From the NCBI RefSeq assembly GCF_001649575.2, contig NC_051452.1, forward strand, positions 3,831,490 to 3,895,489: DNA of 64,000 nt, in the 5' to 3' direction. A model generated the notes under the pieces. The model saw only the letters and a program-made list of their open reading frames with translations, searched no databases and had not been told where the DNA came from. Within the stretch, counting starts at the first letter, position 1. Each line of letters begins with the position of its first letter. This stretch comes from Kryptolebias marmoratus (lineage: Eukaryota > Chordata > Actinopteri > Cyprinodontiformes > Rivulidae). Below, piece after piece: positions 1 to 12,400 of this stretch. Position numbers and translations under genes: made by a program.

Positions 1-453
1 ACGACGGCCCCCCCGCTCCAAGGTTCTCCAGCGTTTCTGCAGCCGCGGGAGGTCAGAGCTGACCGAAGGTGCCCAAAATGTGCTGACGGCTCAAACTGTG
101 GCCTCGCCCCCTCATCAGGCCCCCCACTTCTCCGAGACAGGCTGCTTCCGGTTATGTCCCCTCTTCTGTGTCCTGAGGCGTCCTGACCGATGAGCCGTCT
201 TTAAGGGACAAACTCCAGAGCGACCCAGTTGTGCGGTCTGATGCTCAGGTCCAGGTCCATTACCGCCGCTCGCTTCCCTGCAAGGACGGACGCCACCCTC
301 TGACCTGCAGCGGGGTATTTATAGCCCCATGTTCCGTCAGTTTTAAGTTTTAAACCGTTTTACCGAGAGACCTCGTCCCTGAAACCAGGTGGCTCCTCTC
401 TCCCGCCCTCCCTTTCCCTCCCCCCCCCTCCCATCCCGCCGCGCGCCCTCGAC
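1..453 (+). promoter_or_regulatory. mbnl2: 5' flank and probable 5' untranslated leader of mbnl2
   Basis: This stretch lies directly upstream of the first mbnl2 coding exon. It is GC- and C-rich just before the start codon, with pyrimidine runs at about 395-450. A TATA-like TATTTATAG sits near 316-324. I cannot tell whether transcription starts here or whether this is the end of an intron before a coding exon that also carries leader. No other gene is visible in it. Confidence 0.35.
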
Positions 454-3400
454 ATGGCTCTGAACATCGCCTCGATACGGGACACCAAGTGGCTCACGCT
501 GGAGGTGTGCCGGCAATTCCAGAGGGGCACTTGCTCACGCAGCGACGAGGAATGTAAGTTCGCCCACCCGCCCAAGAGCTGCCAGGTGGAGAACGGGAGG
601 GTGATCGCCTGCTTCGACTCGCTGAAGGTAAGAAACCACACTGACCCCCTGCTTACGGCCCTGACAGGTGCAGCTTCATGGTTTCTGGAGGTCGGCGGGC
701 GCAGGTCGTCCGCTCAGACGAGCACGCGATGCTAACGGTCACGTTCCTCGCCACCAGCGACGCCAGCGTCTGTTTAGCTTCTTTCTTTTTTAACTTCTTC
801 TGATGTGACCACGCCTCGTCCATCGTCTGCATCGTCTGATCGCCGGCCGTCTCGCTGTACGCGTCCGACACCCAGAAACAGCTTGAGGAAGTTTGGTTTC
901 AGCCGTTTTTAGAAGCGATTCAGCCTTGAATACGTGTGCAGAATTGATTATTTACTGAATCAGGAAGGATTGCTTCCTCTCACTGGGTAAATATCCTAAA
1001 TTAGCTTAAAGATGGAGAAATAAAAGTTTAATTCGTATCCGGCTGACAAGTTAATGACTTTCGCCAAGACCGAAGTGGATTGCTGCTGTCCTAAAACAGC
1101 TCGAAACATTTAATAAGGATTCATTAACCTTTACAAACAGGAAGTCCTACGTCTAGCTGCCGCCGCTGATAGCCGGTCGGATTATACCGTTAGCTCCTGA
1201 GTTCATTGTTCGAACCTTGTCACAGAACCCCTCAGTGCAAGAGATGGGATCCAAGGAGAGGTGGATCCACGGCGTCCTCGGCACGCTGCGTGTGAGAGCA
1301 ACCTGCTCTTTTTCAAGCTAAAATAAAAATAAGAAACCCAGCGAGGCAGATGTGACGATGATGAATCGCAGAAGAAACTGGAGCAGCGGAGCAGCGAGGG
1401 GTTTGTGTTTCGGCTGAAGCTGCATTTTTACGTACCAGCAGCGCGCCAACAACAGGAAGTGATCATCCGCTCCTCGTTCTGCGCCGTTAAACGGGTCTGT
1501 TAGCTTTCCCAAACACACGGCAATGTGTCCACGCTCGCACACGGTCACTTCTTTACTGGAGGCTGTAAAAATAAGCGGTTCTTTGACGGCGCTACCGGCT
1601 GCATCCTTGGCGGCGAGGCTCGCTCTGGTTTTCCCGGCCGCCGTTCCTTGCTCCTGACTCCGATCGCTGGTTCCTCAGCTCCGCCCACGTGGCCATGCTT
1701 AGCGTCGCGTGCGGTCGTCTCCGTCAGGTCTTATTGTTTGCGTGAAAAGGTTTGATTTCGCTGCTTTTAGACGCCCGATTTTTGCAAATTTCTCTCCAGC
1801 ACGCGACGTAATTCTTTCCTAATTTTTCGTGTAGAAAGAATCAAGGTTGTGCTGCTTTCTCTAAATCTTTCTGTGAGTCAAACATAAATATTAACCCTCC
1901 AAGGAACTGGGGCGCAGGTATTAAAAGGGAGTGAACAAGAACGATAAGATACCAGAATTAAAATCTGATTTCTGACTGGATTGGTCAACGTCACAAGGTT
2001 AAAAACTCTACGATTCCGGTCAGCAGCTGGTTAAGATTAAAGATGTTGGGATGTGACTCAGGTTCAGCTCGCCTAAAGAACATTTTTAAAGCCGACTGTG
2101 GTTCGCCCGCCAGCTAAACGCTTCTTTTAAAATGAAGTTTATTTGAACATGTGAGCAGGGAGACGGACCGCCCCCCCCCACCTCCTTTGTTACCTGTTTC
2201 CTCCTGACGAGTCGAATAATGAGCGCTTTATCAAACAGTAGAAAGTGTGTTTTCACCCCATTACGCCCGTATCGGGCTTCCTGGGTCTTCCCACCCGATA
2301 GGGTTCTGTGCTGCCAGGCGTAACTTGGCCGATGATTAGAGGCGGCGGCGGCAGTGTGGGGGGGGGTGTGGAAGGTAGAGGCAAAGACTGAGGTGTTGCT
2401 CTTGTTTTACAGCGGCAGGAAGGCACACGGAGTCAATGGAGCATTTGAACGTCCGGGTTGTTTCCCCGGTGATCACAGCGGCTTGTTGTTGAACTCTTCC
2501 TCTGCTTCTTTTCCCTCCGGGGATCGCCAAGAAATAGCCCCTCCCCCCCATAAGATTTGTTTTGATGTGAGCTGGATGTGATGTAATAACAGGTTGTTTT
2601 TTCTCTTGGCAATCCGGGCGTCACCGCCTACAGGAAGAGGACGTAAGTGTCTTTGGGACGTTTGGACGTCCCAGACGGCGCCAGGGGTCGGCGGGGTTCA
2701 CACAGGAGCACGACCTTTTATCGATCAGGCAGAGGAAGCTGCGTTTTGAGTCGCTCCTTCTTTCCGCCGACACCACAGGTTAATCCCCCGGGTGTGTGGC
2801 TCCGCGTCCTGGGCGGCTTTTAGACGTCTCCGCCTTCAACAAGCTGCTTTCTCTCGACCCGACTGAAGCCGAACTCTCCTGGTTTCATTCGTTTCTCTGA
2901 AGGTGAAGAAAAAAGAAAAAACTCGATGACCTCTGCGTTTTGTCACGTCCGTTTGAGCCGTTTTGAAACAGGGAAACGACATGCAAATCCGGCTGCCGGG
3001 CGTTCGACGGCTGCCGGGCGCTCGACGGCTGCCGGGCGTAAACGAGGCGTCTCAAGCTCCTTTTCCAAAGCGTCCCGTCGGCGTCAGGGAGCTTCCGACG
3101 CACACGTCTTGCTTTCTTCCTAATCAAACAGAAACGGCACGCTTGTCCTCTGACAGAGCGTCTCCCCTCAGGCTCTGGTACTTGTTGCGCCGTGACCATG
3201 GAAACCGGGACAGAGCGGCGGCGGGGGCCGAGCGGCGGCGGCGGGGGCTGAACGCCCACCTTGATGCAATCACGCCGGTCATGCAGCGTGTCACGTTGTC
3301 AGGCCCGCAGACCTCTCTCCCATCCTCGGGGGCTGAATGCCTCCTTCTTCCCTCCACATGTAAAGAATCTTTGTCCGAATTTATGCTTTTTTTACGACTT

Positions 3401-3514
3401 CACGTGTCCGATAACGCCACCGACACGCCCCTCCTACAACACGCCGGGNNNNNNNNNNNNNNNNNNNNNNNNNNNNNNNNNNNNNNNNNNNNNNNNNNNN
3501 NNNNNNNCGCGGTG

Positions 3515-3561
<47 letters not shown>

Positions 3562-6442
3562 CACCTGCTGTACTTCAGCATGATCGCGTTTCACCTCTGA
3601 AAACGGTGAAGCTGGCGAGACAATAGAAGGTGCTTTGAGGCGTGTGGAGTTTTCTCTTCCTCCCCCCACCCCCTACGCTCCCTCGGGGTGGGGGGGGTAC
3701 AGCGCCCTGGTTTCTCTCACGTGGTGGGAGCGTCTCAGTCCAGGGGCCTGTTGTGATTTTGTGGCAGGGTTGAAACCCCGCTCGATTTCGGCCGAACGGT
3801 CCGCCTCCCGTCAGCTTGCGGCAACGCTCCGGTGAGCTTCACGGCCTCGTCCCCCGCCCCCCATCGTCCGCTCCCGGCTGCATTCCTTCGTGTAATCCCA
3901 GAGCAAACATGTGGAGGGGAATGCGTGCAATGCGCCGGTCATCGCCGCCTTGAGCCTGACGTGACGCTTTGACAAGCCCCTCTGAGGCCGCCGCGGCTGG
4001 AAATCCCGCCGAAGTTCATTTCTTTCAAACTGGGATCCACGTTTGTCCTCCATGGTCAACAGCGTTCCCTGTCTCACCGTCCCGTCTCCTGAGAAGCACA
4101 GAGTTCCCATTTAATGGGAGTTAATGGGTGATTTATCGCTGTTTTCTTCTGTGTTACGAATGATGACTCCTCCTCTTCCTGCTGCAGGCGAAACTGGCCA
4201 ACGGGTTTTCTTTTAAAACCAAAATGTGCTCTTCCTGCGTGCGACGCGTTTAATTTCACGTTTACCGCCTTCGATCTGAAACGCTCCTCGAGCGTCTCCA
4301 GGTGTTTTAACTCCGAGCGTTGCCTCTGTGCGTTCAGACCTTTAAACGCAACATTCGGTCGGTTTTCAGGCGTTACGCCATCATTTTGTTCCGTTGGCGT
4401 GCCGCCGATTTGTAACGGGAGTCAGGCTCTCGTTCAGCGTATGGCGAGTCGCCCGCGTTCTTCAGCCCCTGCGACACGGTGGTAAAACGCCGAGGAACCT
4501 GCCCATCTGCCGGCGCCGATGTCTCACCTGGTCTGAGTCCGCCCACCACCTCTGAGTCATCCATGTTTTCCTTCGCTCTCTGCTGCCCACGGAGCTGAGA
4601 AAGTGCTCCAACTCTCTGCATCTTTTATTTCTTTCTTCTTGTTATAAAACGGCCGCCGTCCTCACATCCGACCGTTTGGAAAGCCAGCCGGACCCGGACC
4701 GCCTTCCCGCTCGTGGCGAGTCGTGCGGCAGCCTCGCTGTGCGGCAGCCTCGCTGTGTGTGCTTGACCTTTTTTTAGGACTGGGCTCATTAATTATTGAC
4801 TCGTGGTTCTGATCATCAGTCAGAAACCGTCTCGGGTTTTCTGACAGGAGCATTTATCTCCCTGCTTTAGCCTCGGCGCCGTTTCAAGCGTATTTAGCGT
4901 TCAGGAGACCAAACGCCATGTTTCTTCCATCAGACGGGAAGCTGTGGTGTTTAATGTCACCCGTTTTCAAGCTTCAACAGCAAATGTCGACTCCTTCCCC
5001 CAACCTTTAATTCCCTTTTTTTTTAATCGGAAAATGGACAGACCTGCAAAGATGCTCAAGACGCCACCGTCGGCCTAAAAGCGAGCTGCAAACAGCGAGA
5101 CAGACGGGACCCCGGCTGTCTCCCAGGGGACGGCTTTTATAATGAGACAGAGATCTCCTTAATTGGCTTCATCTAATGAAGCAACAGAAAAATCTGCAAA
5201 CCTTCAGGGGATTCACAGCAGAATGAGCTTCGGCTCACTTTGTCTGGACGAGCGCGGCCCACCGTGCCGTCCCCGTCCCCGTCCCCGTCCCCGTCAACCT
5301 CCGTGTCGCCGCCGTAACGTCTCCTCTCCAGCTGAGGCCTCTTCCTCAGGTTTAGCTGGAGCCTCAGGACTTTATGGGTTAATGAAGCTGGGAGTTTTAA
5401 AAGTAAATCAGTATTTTCTGAAGGAATTCAAGCTGTCAGAACTTTTATTAAACCGCCATCGAACCAACAACAGTGTCTTCTTCAGACTGTCGGGTTTCAG
5501 CAGCTCAGCGCTGTAAATGGCGCTCAGCTGCTGCTGCTGTCCTCCATTTTTAAATCCTTACATAAAGTTTGTTTTACATCAGGAAGAGATAATCAGAGTC
5601 ATGCAGTCATAAATCATGGTGCAGGAATGGACCTGAAGAGGTACACCGGTCTGATACTCCGTCTGTCCGTCCATCCGTCCATCCGTCCATCCAGCCGCTC
5701 ATCTGTAGTCTGGTCTCAGAGGCAACAGGTCCAGGAGAGAACCCCAGACCTCCCTCCCCCTCAGAGACGCTCTCCAGCTCCTCCTGGGGGATCCTAAGGC
5801 GCTCCCAGACCACAGAGGATTTATTATCTGCCCCGAGGTCTCTTCTTCCCAGTGGGACATGCCTGAAAAACCTCCAAAGGGAGGCGTTCAGGAGACATCC
5901 TAATCAGATGTCTGAACCACCTCAGTTTACTCCTTTCGATGAGGAGGAGCAGCGGCTCTAATCTCTGAGCTCGGAGCTCCTCACCTTATCTGTAAGGCTG
6001 AGCCCGGCGGCCGACAGAGGAGGCTCATTTCAGCTGCTTGGATCTGGGATCTCGTTCTTTCAGTCCTGATCCAGTCCTCATGACTGTAGGTGAGGGTTGG
6101 AACGTGGATGGACCAGTAAATCCAGTTCGGCTCACTGGAACTCCGCAATTTTTCTGTTTTGAACTGAGAAAACTCCTCAGACAAGAAGCAAAATGCCTTA
6201 AACAAATCAGACGAAGATTAACACGCAACGGATCTCCGAGAACCTTCCCCAGCATCGTTGGTGATCTGTTGTTGCGTCAGCAATAAAAATTAAAAATGAA
6301 TTAAAAAAAAGGGCTGATGTCATTTTAGCCTTTAGTCTTTGATTATATATAAAAGTAAAATAAAAAAGTTCACTGGATACTTTAGTGGAAGGGTTAGTGT
6401 TTAATGCCCTGTCTGAGCTGGAGGTATTATTTGCAGCACACA

Positions 6443-6490
<48 letters not shown>

Positions 6491-9400
6491 CACATAGTGA
6501 CCATACCATGAAGGTCATCTTCAGGCCGCCGCAGCTCCAGCCCCAGACGTTCACGTCGGGCGTAGCGGAGACGGATGAAAGCGAGACGGCCAATTTCACA
6601 GCCAGCAGATGCCTGCGCCCGTGACCCGCAGTGACAGGTGGGGGGGTGTGNNNNNNNNNNNNNNNNNNNNNNNNNNNNNNNNNNNNNNNNNNNNNNNNNN
6701 NNNNNNNNNNNNNNNNNNNNNNNNNNNNNNNNNNNNNNNNNNNNNNNNNNNNNNNNNNNNNNNTGTGGGGGCGGGGCTGGGGGGGTGCTAATTGGCAGCG
6801 AGCACCGTCCCACGTTTGGCTGAACTCACAGCAGGACGCCGGGGCGACGGCGGTGAGCAGAAACTGGTATTTCAGAGCCATGCTAGCTTTAGAGCAAAAA
6901 CAAACACAAAGGAATATTATGATCAATATGTTCACCTGCGTTAAACAAACACAGTGCAGCTTAAAGGCTGAGTCACTTCGCTCGTTCACACCGTGTGCCT
7001 CCATGTTTTTTAATCTTCTGGGGATTGTTTTCATCTTCATCATCGTCGTCGTCATGAGGGCTGAGAGAGTTTACAGAAACCTCAGAGGCCTCGCCGCCGC
7101 AGCACAACACGCCGCTGCATCTGAGTCTTTAAATGTCCTCACATTTGTCCCTTTATGTGCTTCTATTTTAGAGGGATGTGGCGTGTTTAAAGATACGGTA
7201 CATCTCAACCTTTTACTGTCAGCAACCAAAGCTTTTAATCTGAAAACCGGGGAGTAAGCAGCCGATCTGCTGAGTGTGTTAGAAAGAGGCTTTGATGAAT
7301 GGATCTGCTCGCTCCCTTCCATCTCATTATCCTCCTTTATCTGTCGTATGGATTTACAGCCGGCGTTTTTTATTTATTATGATTGTTTCATGTCTCCCCT
7401 TAGCATCTGCTGGCCGCGCGGCGGTGGATTTGTTTCGACTGATGTGGAATCTGTTAACAAATGTAAAATTAGAAACGTTAGCCCTTCCTCTCGGGGCTGC
7501 GACACAGTTCTCCCTGAACTGGGCCGCCACCGTTCCCACCAGGGCGGCGGCTGGGCGGCGTTAGAAGCAGCCTCCTAGCTGGCGGCCTCCGTCAGCACGC
7601 CGCGAGGTGACGTGTTCCTCGGCGCGCTCGTTTCGGATTACACGAGTTCTGAGAGACAGTGGGTTTCCATGTCTCAGCAGGTTGCAGATGATCAGATTAG
7701 CCGAACGCAGGCTGGATTAGCAGCAGGGACCGCGGCGGCGGCGGGCTTTGCAAGGCGCCATTTCAGCCTCGCTTTGAACGCAGTCCGATTCGCCGCGAGC
7801 CGTTACCAGAGCTGTGAATCTCTGCCGACTTCACGATTCGACTCAACTACGACTCTTCAGTTTCTCCTTCAGGGGAGCCAGCGTTTTGTTAAACGCTGAC
7901 GCCGCCGCCATCATTTCGTCTCAGTGACCTCCTCCGTGTCCTCAGTCAGCGTACGAGTGAGAAGATTAAACATGGTGTGTAAATATGTATAATCGAAAGG
8001 CCTGAGTGTGAACAGGTGAATGAGAAACGAGTTTCTGTCTTTTTACGCCATCTTAACAGCGAGGCTTTTTCTTTTTCTGTGTCTAAATAAACAAATACCA
8101 GCGGCGTGCCGTAAATATCCCGCGTCCAGCTGCTTGCAGCTTCCCCCGGGACACCGACGGAGACTTAGGGGTTTTCAGCTGACGCACACATTAGGCCGCT
8201 ACTCCGAGGCGGCGCGGGATAAACGAGCGCGCCCTGTTTGTTTTACTTTAGCGCCCTCTGGGAGAAGGAGTCGCCACGAACGCGTATCTCTGGGCGAACG
8301 GTCCGCTCTGTCGCTCCTCGATCGCGCGCTCTCGTCTCTGCGTGCGTCGTCCCTCGGAGCTCCGCCTCTCTCCGTCCTTGGGTTAATCTCAGGCGTGTCG
8401 GAAACAGCGCCACTCCTTCGTCTGTGGGATTACAGCCGGCGAAACGAAGATGCTTAATTACTGCTGAGGCGACGGCAGTTTCAAAAAATCAAACATGTAG
8501 ATTTTCCACCCCTCCCAGGTCTAATATATGTTTGCTTTCCATCCCGTTTTTTTAATAGCCGTTTATTTGGGACATAATAAGCAGGAAAGTGAGGCTGGAG
8601 CTGACTTTCATCAACTGTTCAACATTGATCTTTGAGCTCCATTACCAAGCGGAACGGGAGCAAAAAAAAAAGCTTTTTGGCCGTGATTTCAAAATGGATT
8701 TTCAGTGTTTCCTGCTTTAAACGGACCCATTAGCTCGAAGGAATCCATTAGAGCCCCGGGAAACCAACACGAGATCCTCCCCGGATAAAGGGAAGCCCTG
8801 TCCGTGTGCACCCAGCTCCGCCGGGATGCTGGGATCACTGGGTCTGCCCTCCTCCGCCTCCTGGGGGGGGGTGACTCCTGGAGTAAACCGAGAAGGGAGA
8901 GGAGGAAGGACGAATTTCAAACTGAGAGGAGGAGAAAAATCAAATATCTTTTAGCAGCTACTCTTCTTTTATTTGGATATTTATAGCCACAAACACAAGC
9001 ATCTGAACACTGAGTACAAAGGAGCAGCACAGATCGTGTTTTTTTATTTTTTACCATCACAGATGATTTGAACAGCTGGAGATGCTTAAATGCTCTGCAG
9101 GAAGAAGTCTCTGGAGTCAAATAAAGCTATAAAGATGTGAGAATATTACCAGAGAAGAAGAAAGCCCGGGCACTTTCTTGCCTCTTCTCCTCCGACCAGA
9201 AATCCAAAGATGTTCTCCGGCGGCGCTGCGAGGAGATGACCTGCAGGAAGACCGGCACCTAAAAACCAGACTCTTAGGAAACACAAGTCTACGAGCGATC
9301 CCCCCTCCCGGTTTGGTTTACTCAACATAAAGGATGTTGAGTTTCCTCCCCGCCATCCTTGCTGCGTTTGAACGCCATCAGTCCCAGCCCCTGCCTCTCG

Positions 9401-12400
9401 GCCTCGCCGTCGCCGTCAGCCATCCCTCCATCACATCCTGCTTTCCTGCTGACTTCTCCTCCCCGCCGCTCATCTTCCTCCCTGATTGTTTCTTTTCCAG
9501 ATCTGCCAATAAATGCCGGTCAGGCGAACATCGTGGAAGCACGATGGAGACATCAAATTTTAATACGAGATGGAGAACCGTCCTTGTTTTCTGCCGCAGG
9601 AAAAACAAACCAAGCCTGACGGCTTCATGTAGGATCGCACACATCTCTGATGTCCCGATGTTCTCGTTTTATACGCCGGCGCGGCGATCGGAAGCGCAGC
9701 TGTGGTATGAAGGTGTTTACAGCTCCTCTATAGGCGGGCCGGCCTTCTGTGTCCAGCGGGCCTTCCAGATAAAGCGCTCATTGAGCAGAAAATGCAAATG
9801 TTACAGTGGCGAAGGAAGGAGCCCCACAACTGAAGCGCCATTCTTCGGAGCCCGGCGTATGACTGGCCCTCCTGTGTCTGTGCCACCCACCGCCACACAG
9901 CGGTCGGGGGGGTCGAGGAAAGGCCTTCCAAGAAGCTCGGCCAGACGAGGAGGAGGAACTTATGATGGTTTCATGTTCTTCTTGGCGCCTGCTGTATGTT
10001 AAGCAGGTTCCCCGTTTCGTGGACGCAGCCGGACTCTTTCTCCGACTAATCCTGATGGTAAACGAGCTGAACACCTTCCTCTGCCTCGTTTCTCGCTCTG
10101 ACATCTTTCCCAAACAAGAAGCCCCGTCTCACATAGACTTCCTGGAAGTGAAAAATCCAAACGTTGCAGTTCGATTGTGTCACGTTTCAGCTGATTTGAC
10201 GTTACCTCCACGACTCGGCGTCGCCGTTCGGGTAAACTGTGACTTTGTCTTTCTCGCGTTCGCTTCCATGAACGTTTGCTTTACTCATGTTGGTGCTCCC
10301 TTTTTCGCGGACGCAGGATTTCACGTCAAAAATTGGAAGAAGAAACTCTTCTGGCCGCCCCAGGCTGCCGTAGCCTCCTGTCTGCGGATGTAGCTGGAGG
10401 GGGAGGGGCTACCAAGGTCCAAGAAGTCCAGAATCACTAAGCACCAAGTTTATAGCAAAACGATTCCCACAAAGAAGTTTGATTGACAGTAAATTGACCT
10501 CCACAGGGACGGGCCCAACTATAACCACGTCTGTGTGTAGCCAAACTGGAAATCAGTGGTTCCCCAAAGCTGGGTTCGGGACCCCAGTATGAGCCATGGA
10601 GCACCGAGTGAAGGGTCTTCCGAAGATCTAGACCAGGGGTCTCCAATCCTGGATGTCAGGGCCACCATCCTGCATGTTTTACTCGTTCCTTTTTAGGAGC
10701 TGGTTATTAGTATCGCAGACAGAGCAGCCGTGGCTGAAGGTGTAATATCTGTAGCTACGCGCTGGAGGCCGGTGCACGAACCCGATGGATGGATTTCTGC
10801 TCCGCTCCGAGTGGAGGAGGGCTTTGACACGAGGCACGGTCGCGCTGGCTCTGTGTGTGTGTTGTTTTGTGTCTGCCGCCCTCACAGAAGGATGAAACCA
10901 GATAATGCCGTCAGTCACGAGTTGTTGCTTCCTAAGCGCTCTCAGATCTGGGTGTTTTCGAAGAACTTTTTCCCGTCTCGAGACGAGACAAAGGAGGCTG
11001 AACACAGTAATTCATGCTCAGACCGAGCTGTGATAGACGATGAGCAGATCCGTTCTTAGACTGTGACGCGACGACGCTGGGAGGTCTTACGAAGCACCGC
11101 TCTTCTTCGTAAAGCTGCTAATGAAGACCGTGAAGAAGCCTCAATCTCAAACTAACCGACAAAGAGCGCCACAAAGTTCTCTGCCGCGTGTTTGAGTCCG
11201 TCTGCTCCTGCGATCCCGACGGCGACGCTGCGCTTCCCCGCAGATTTCGGCTCTGGGATCTGGTCCAGAGCGCCGGCTCCCTTCCTCGCGCCCGCCCACG
11301 CGCTTTCTTCCGCGCAGCTCCGCCTGCCCGCGCGTCCTTCCCCGTGGCCGCCGATAACCTGAAGCCACTTCGGGCAACGGCGAGCGGGGCTCTAGTTCTT
11401 AATTATTCAAATTATTTTGCGTTGTTCCTCAGTTCTGGTTTTGTCTGTGTGTGTGTCTGCGCAGGCCTTAACCCACCCGTGTGTGTGTGTGTGTGTGGGC
11501 GGTGTGATCCAGTGATTTAGTATGCACATGTGTAGGTAGGTGATAACTTGTGAACCACGAAGGAGGACTGAACGGTATAAAAAGGATCACTGTAGCTTTC
11601 GTACCAGGTCGATCCCGTTTCCTAACTAATATTAACGCCTGCATGGTTTAAAGATGGAGGCTGTTTCAGAGAAGCCTGCAGGGATTAAAGATGGAGGCTC
11701 TCCTCTCCACCTGTTTGTCCTCAGAATCAATTGAAGGACGAGTAAACCGTGGCGCCGCTAACGGCGCTCAATGCTCTGCGGAGTGGCTTTAATATCCGAC
11801 AGGAAGAGCCGGAGAGAGCCAGGTTTTATTAGGGTCTTCCTTCCATGAGACTTTGAGAACATTGGATGTTTACACCTTGATTAAAAGTGTTTCTTTCTGT
11901 TGCCCTCCTTGCGTAAAGCGAACAAAGCTCTCAGTGTTGAACAGGTTGGACTTCGGGACCAAACTCCTGTTGCTACCTTAAGGTTTAAGAGATAAAAAAT
12001 CCATATTACTCTTTATTCTTCTGTTCTTTCGCTTCCAAACCACCAAGACCCGATCCAATTACAGTGAAGTGTTGTTACTGGATGGACTTCTATTTTTTTA
12101 TACTTTTGTATTTATTTTCTGGCTTCTTGAGCTGGAACAGACAAATCTAAAACTCCACAGAAACATTAATTATCAGTACTGTAAAAATATCGAGCTCATA
12201 AAACACATTTAACTACGTTAAAATATGACTCAAAAACTGTATAGTTTAATCAAATTAGTCAGAAAAAACAAACATGGGACCTGGAGGCGTGATACTTATT
12301 TATAGAGATGCACCGATTGTAGTTTTATCGGCCGATTCTGATTTCCATCCCCAAACTGTTCCCACAAAGAACTTAATGCTTCAAAGCTGAAGCATTAAGA

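Noticed and set aside
3261..3669. ORFs with poly-Gly or poly-Pro next to the 3449 gap
   Set aside because: They come from a 44-base G homopolymer joined to N bases; no exon signals.
9334..10002. A 222-residue ORF in mbnl2 intron 1
   Set aside because: No domain or family resemblance, no splice context, and overlapping frames of similar length on both strands; GC-rich intron chance ORF.
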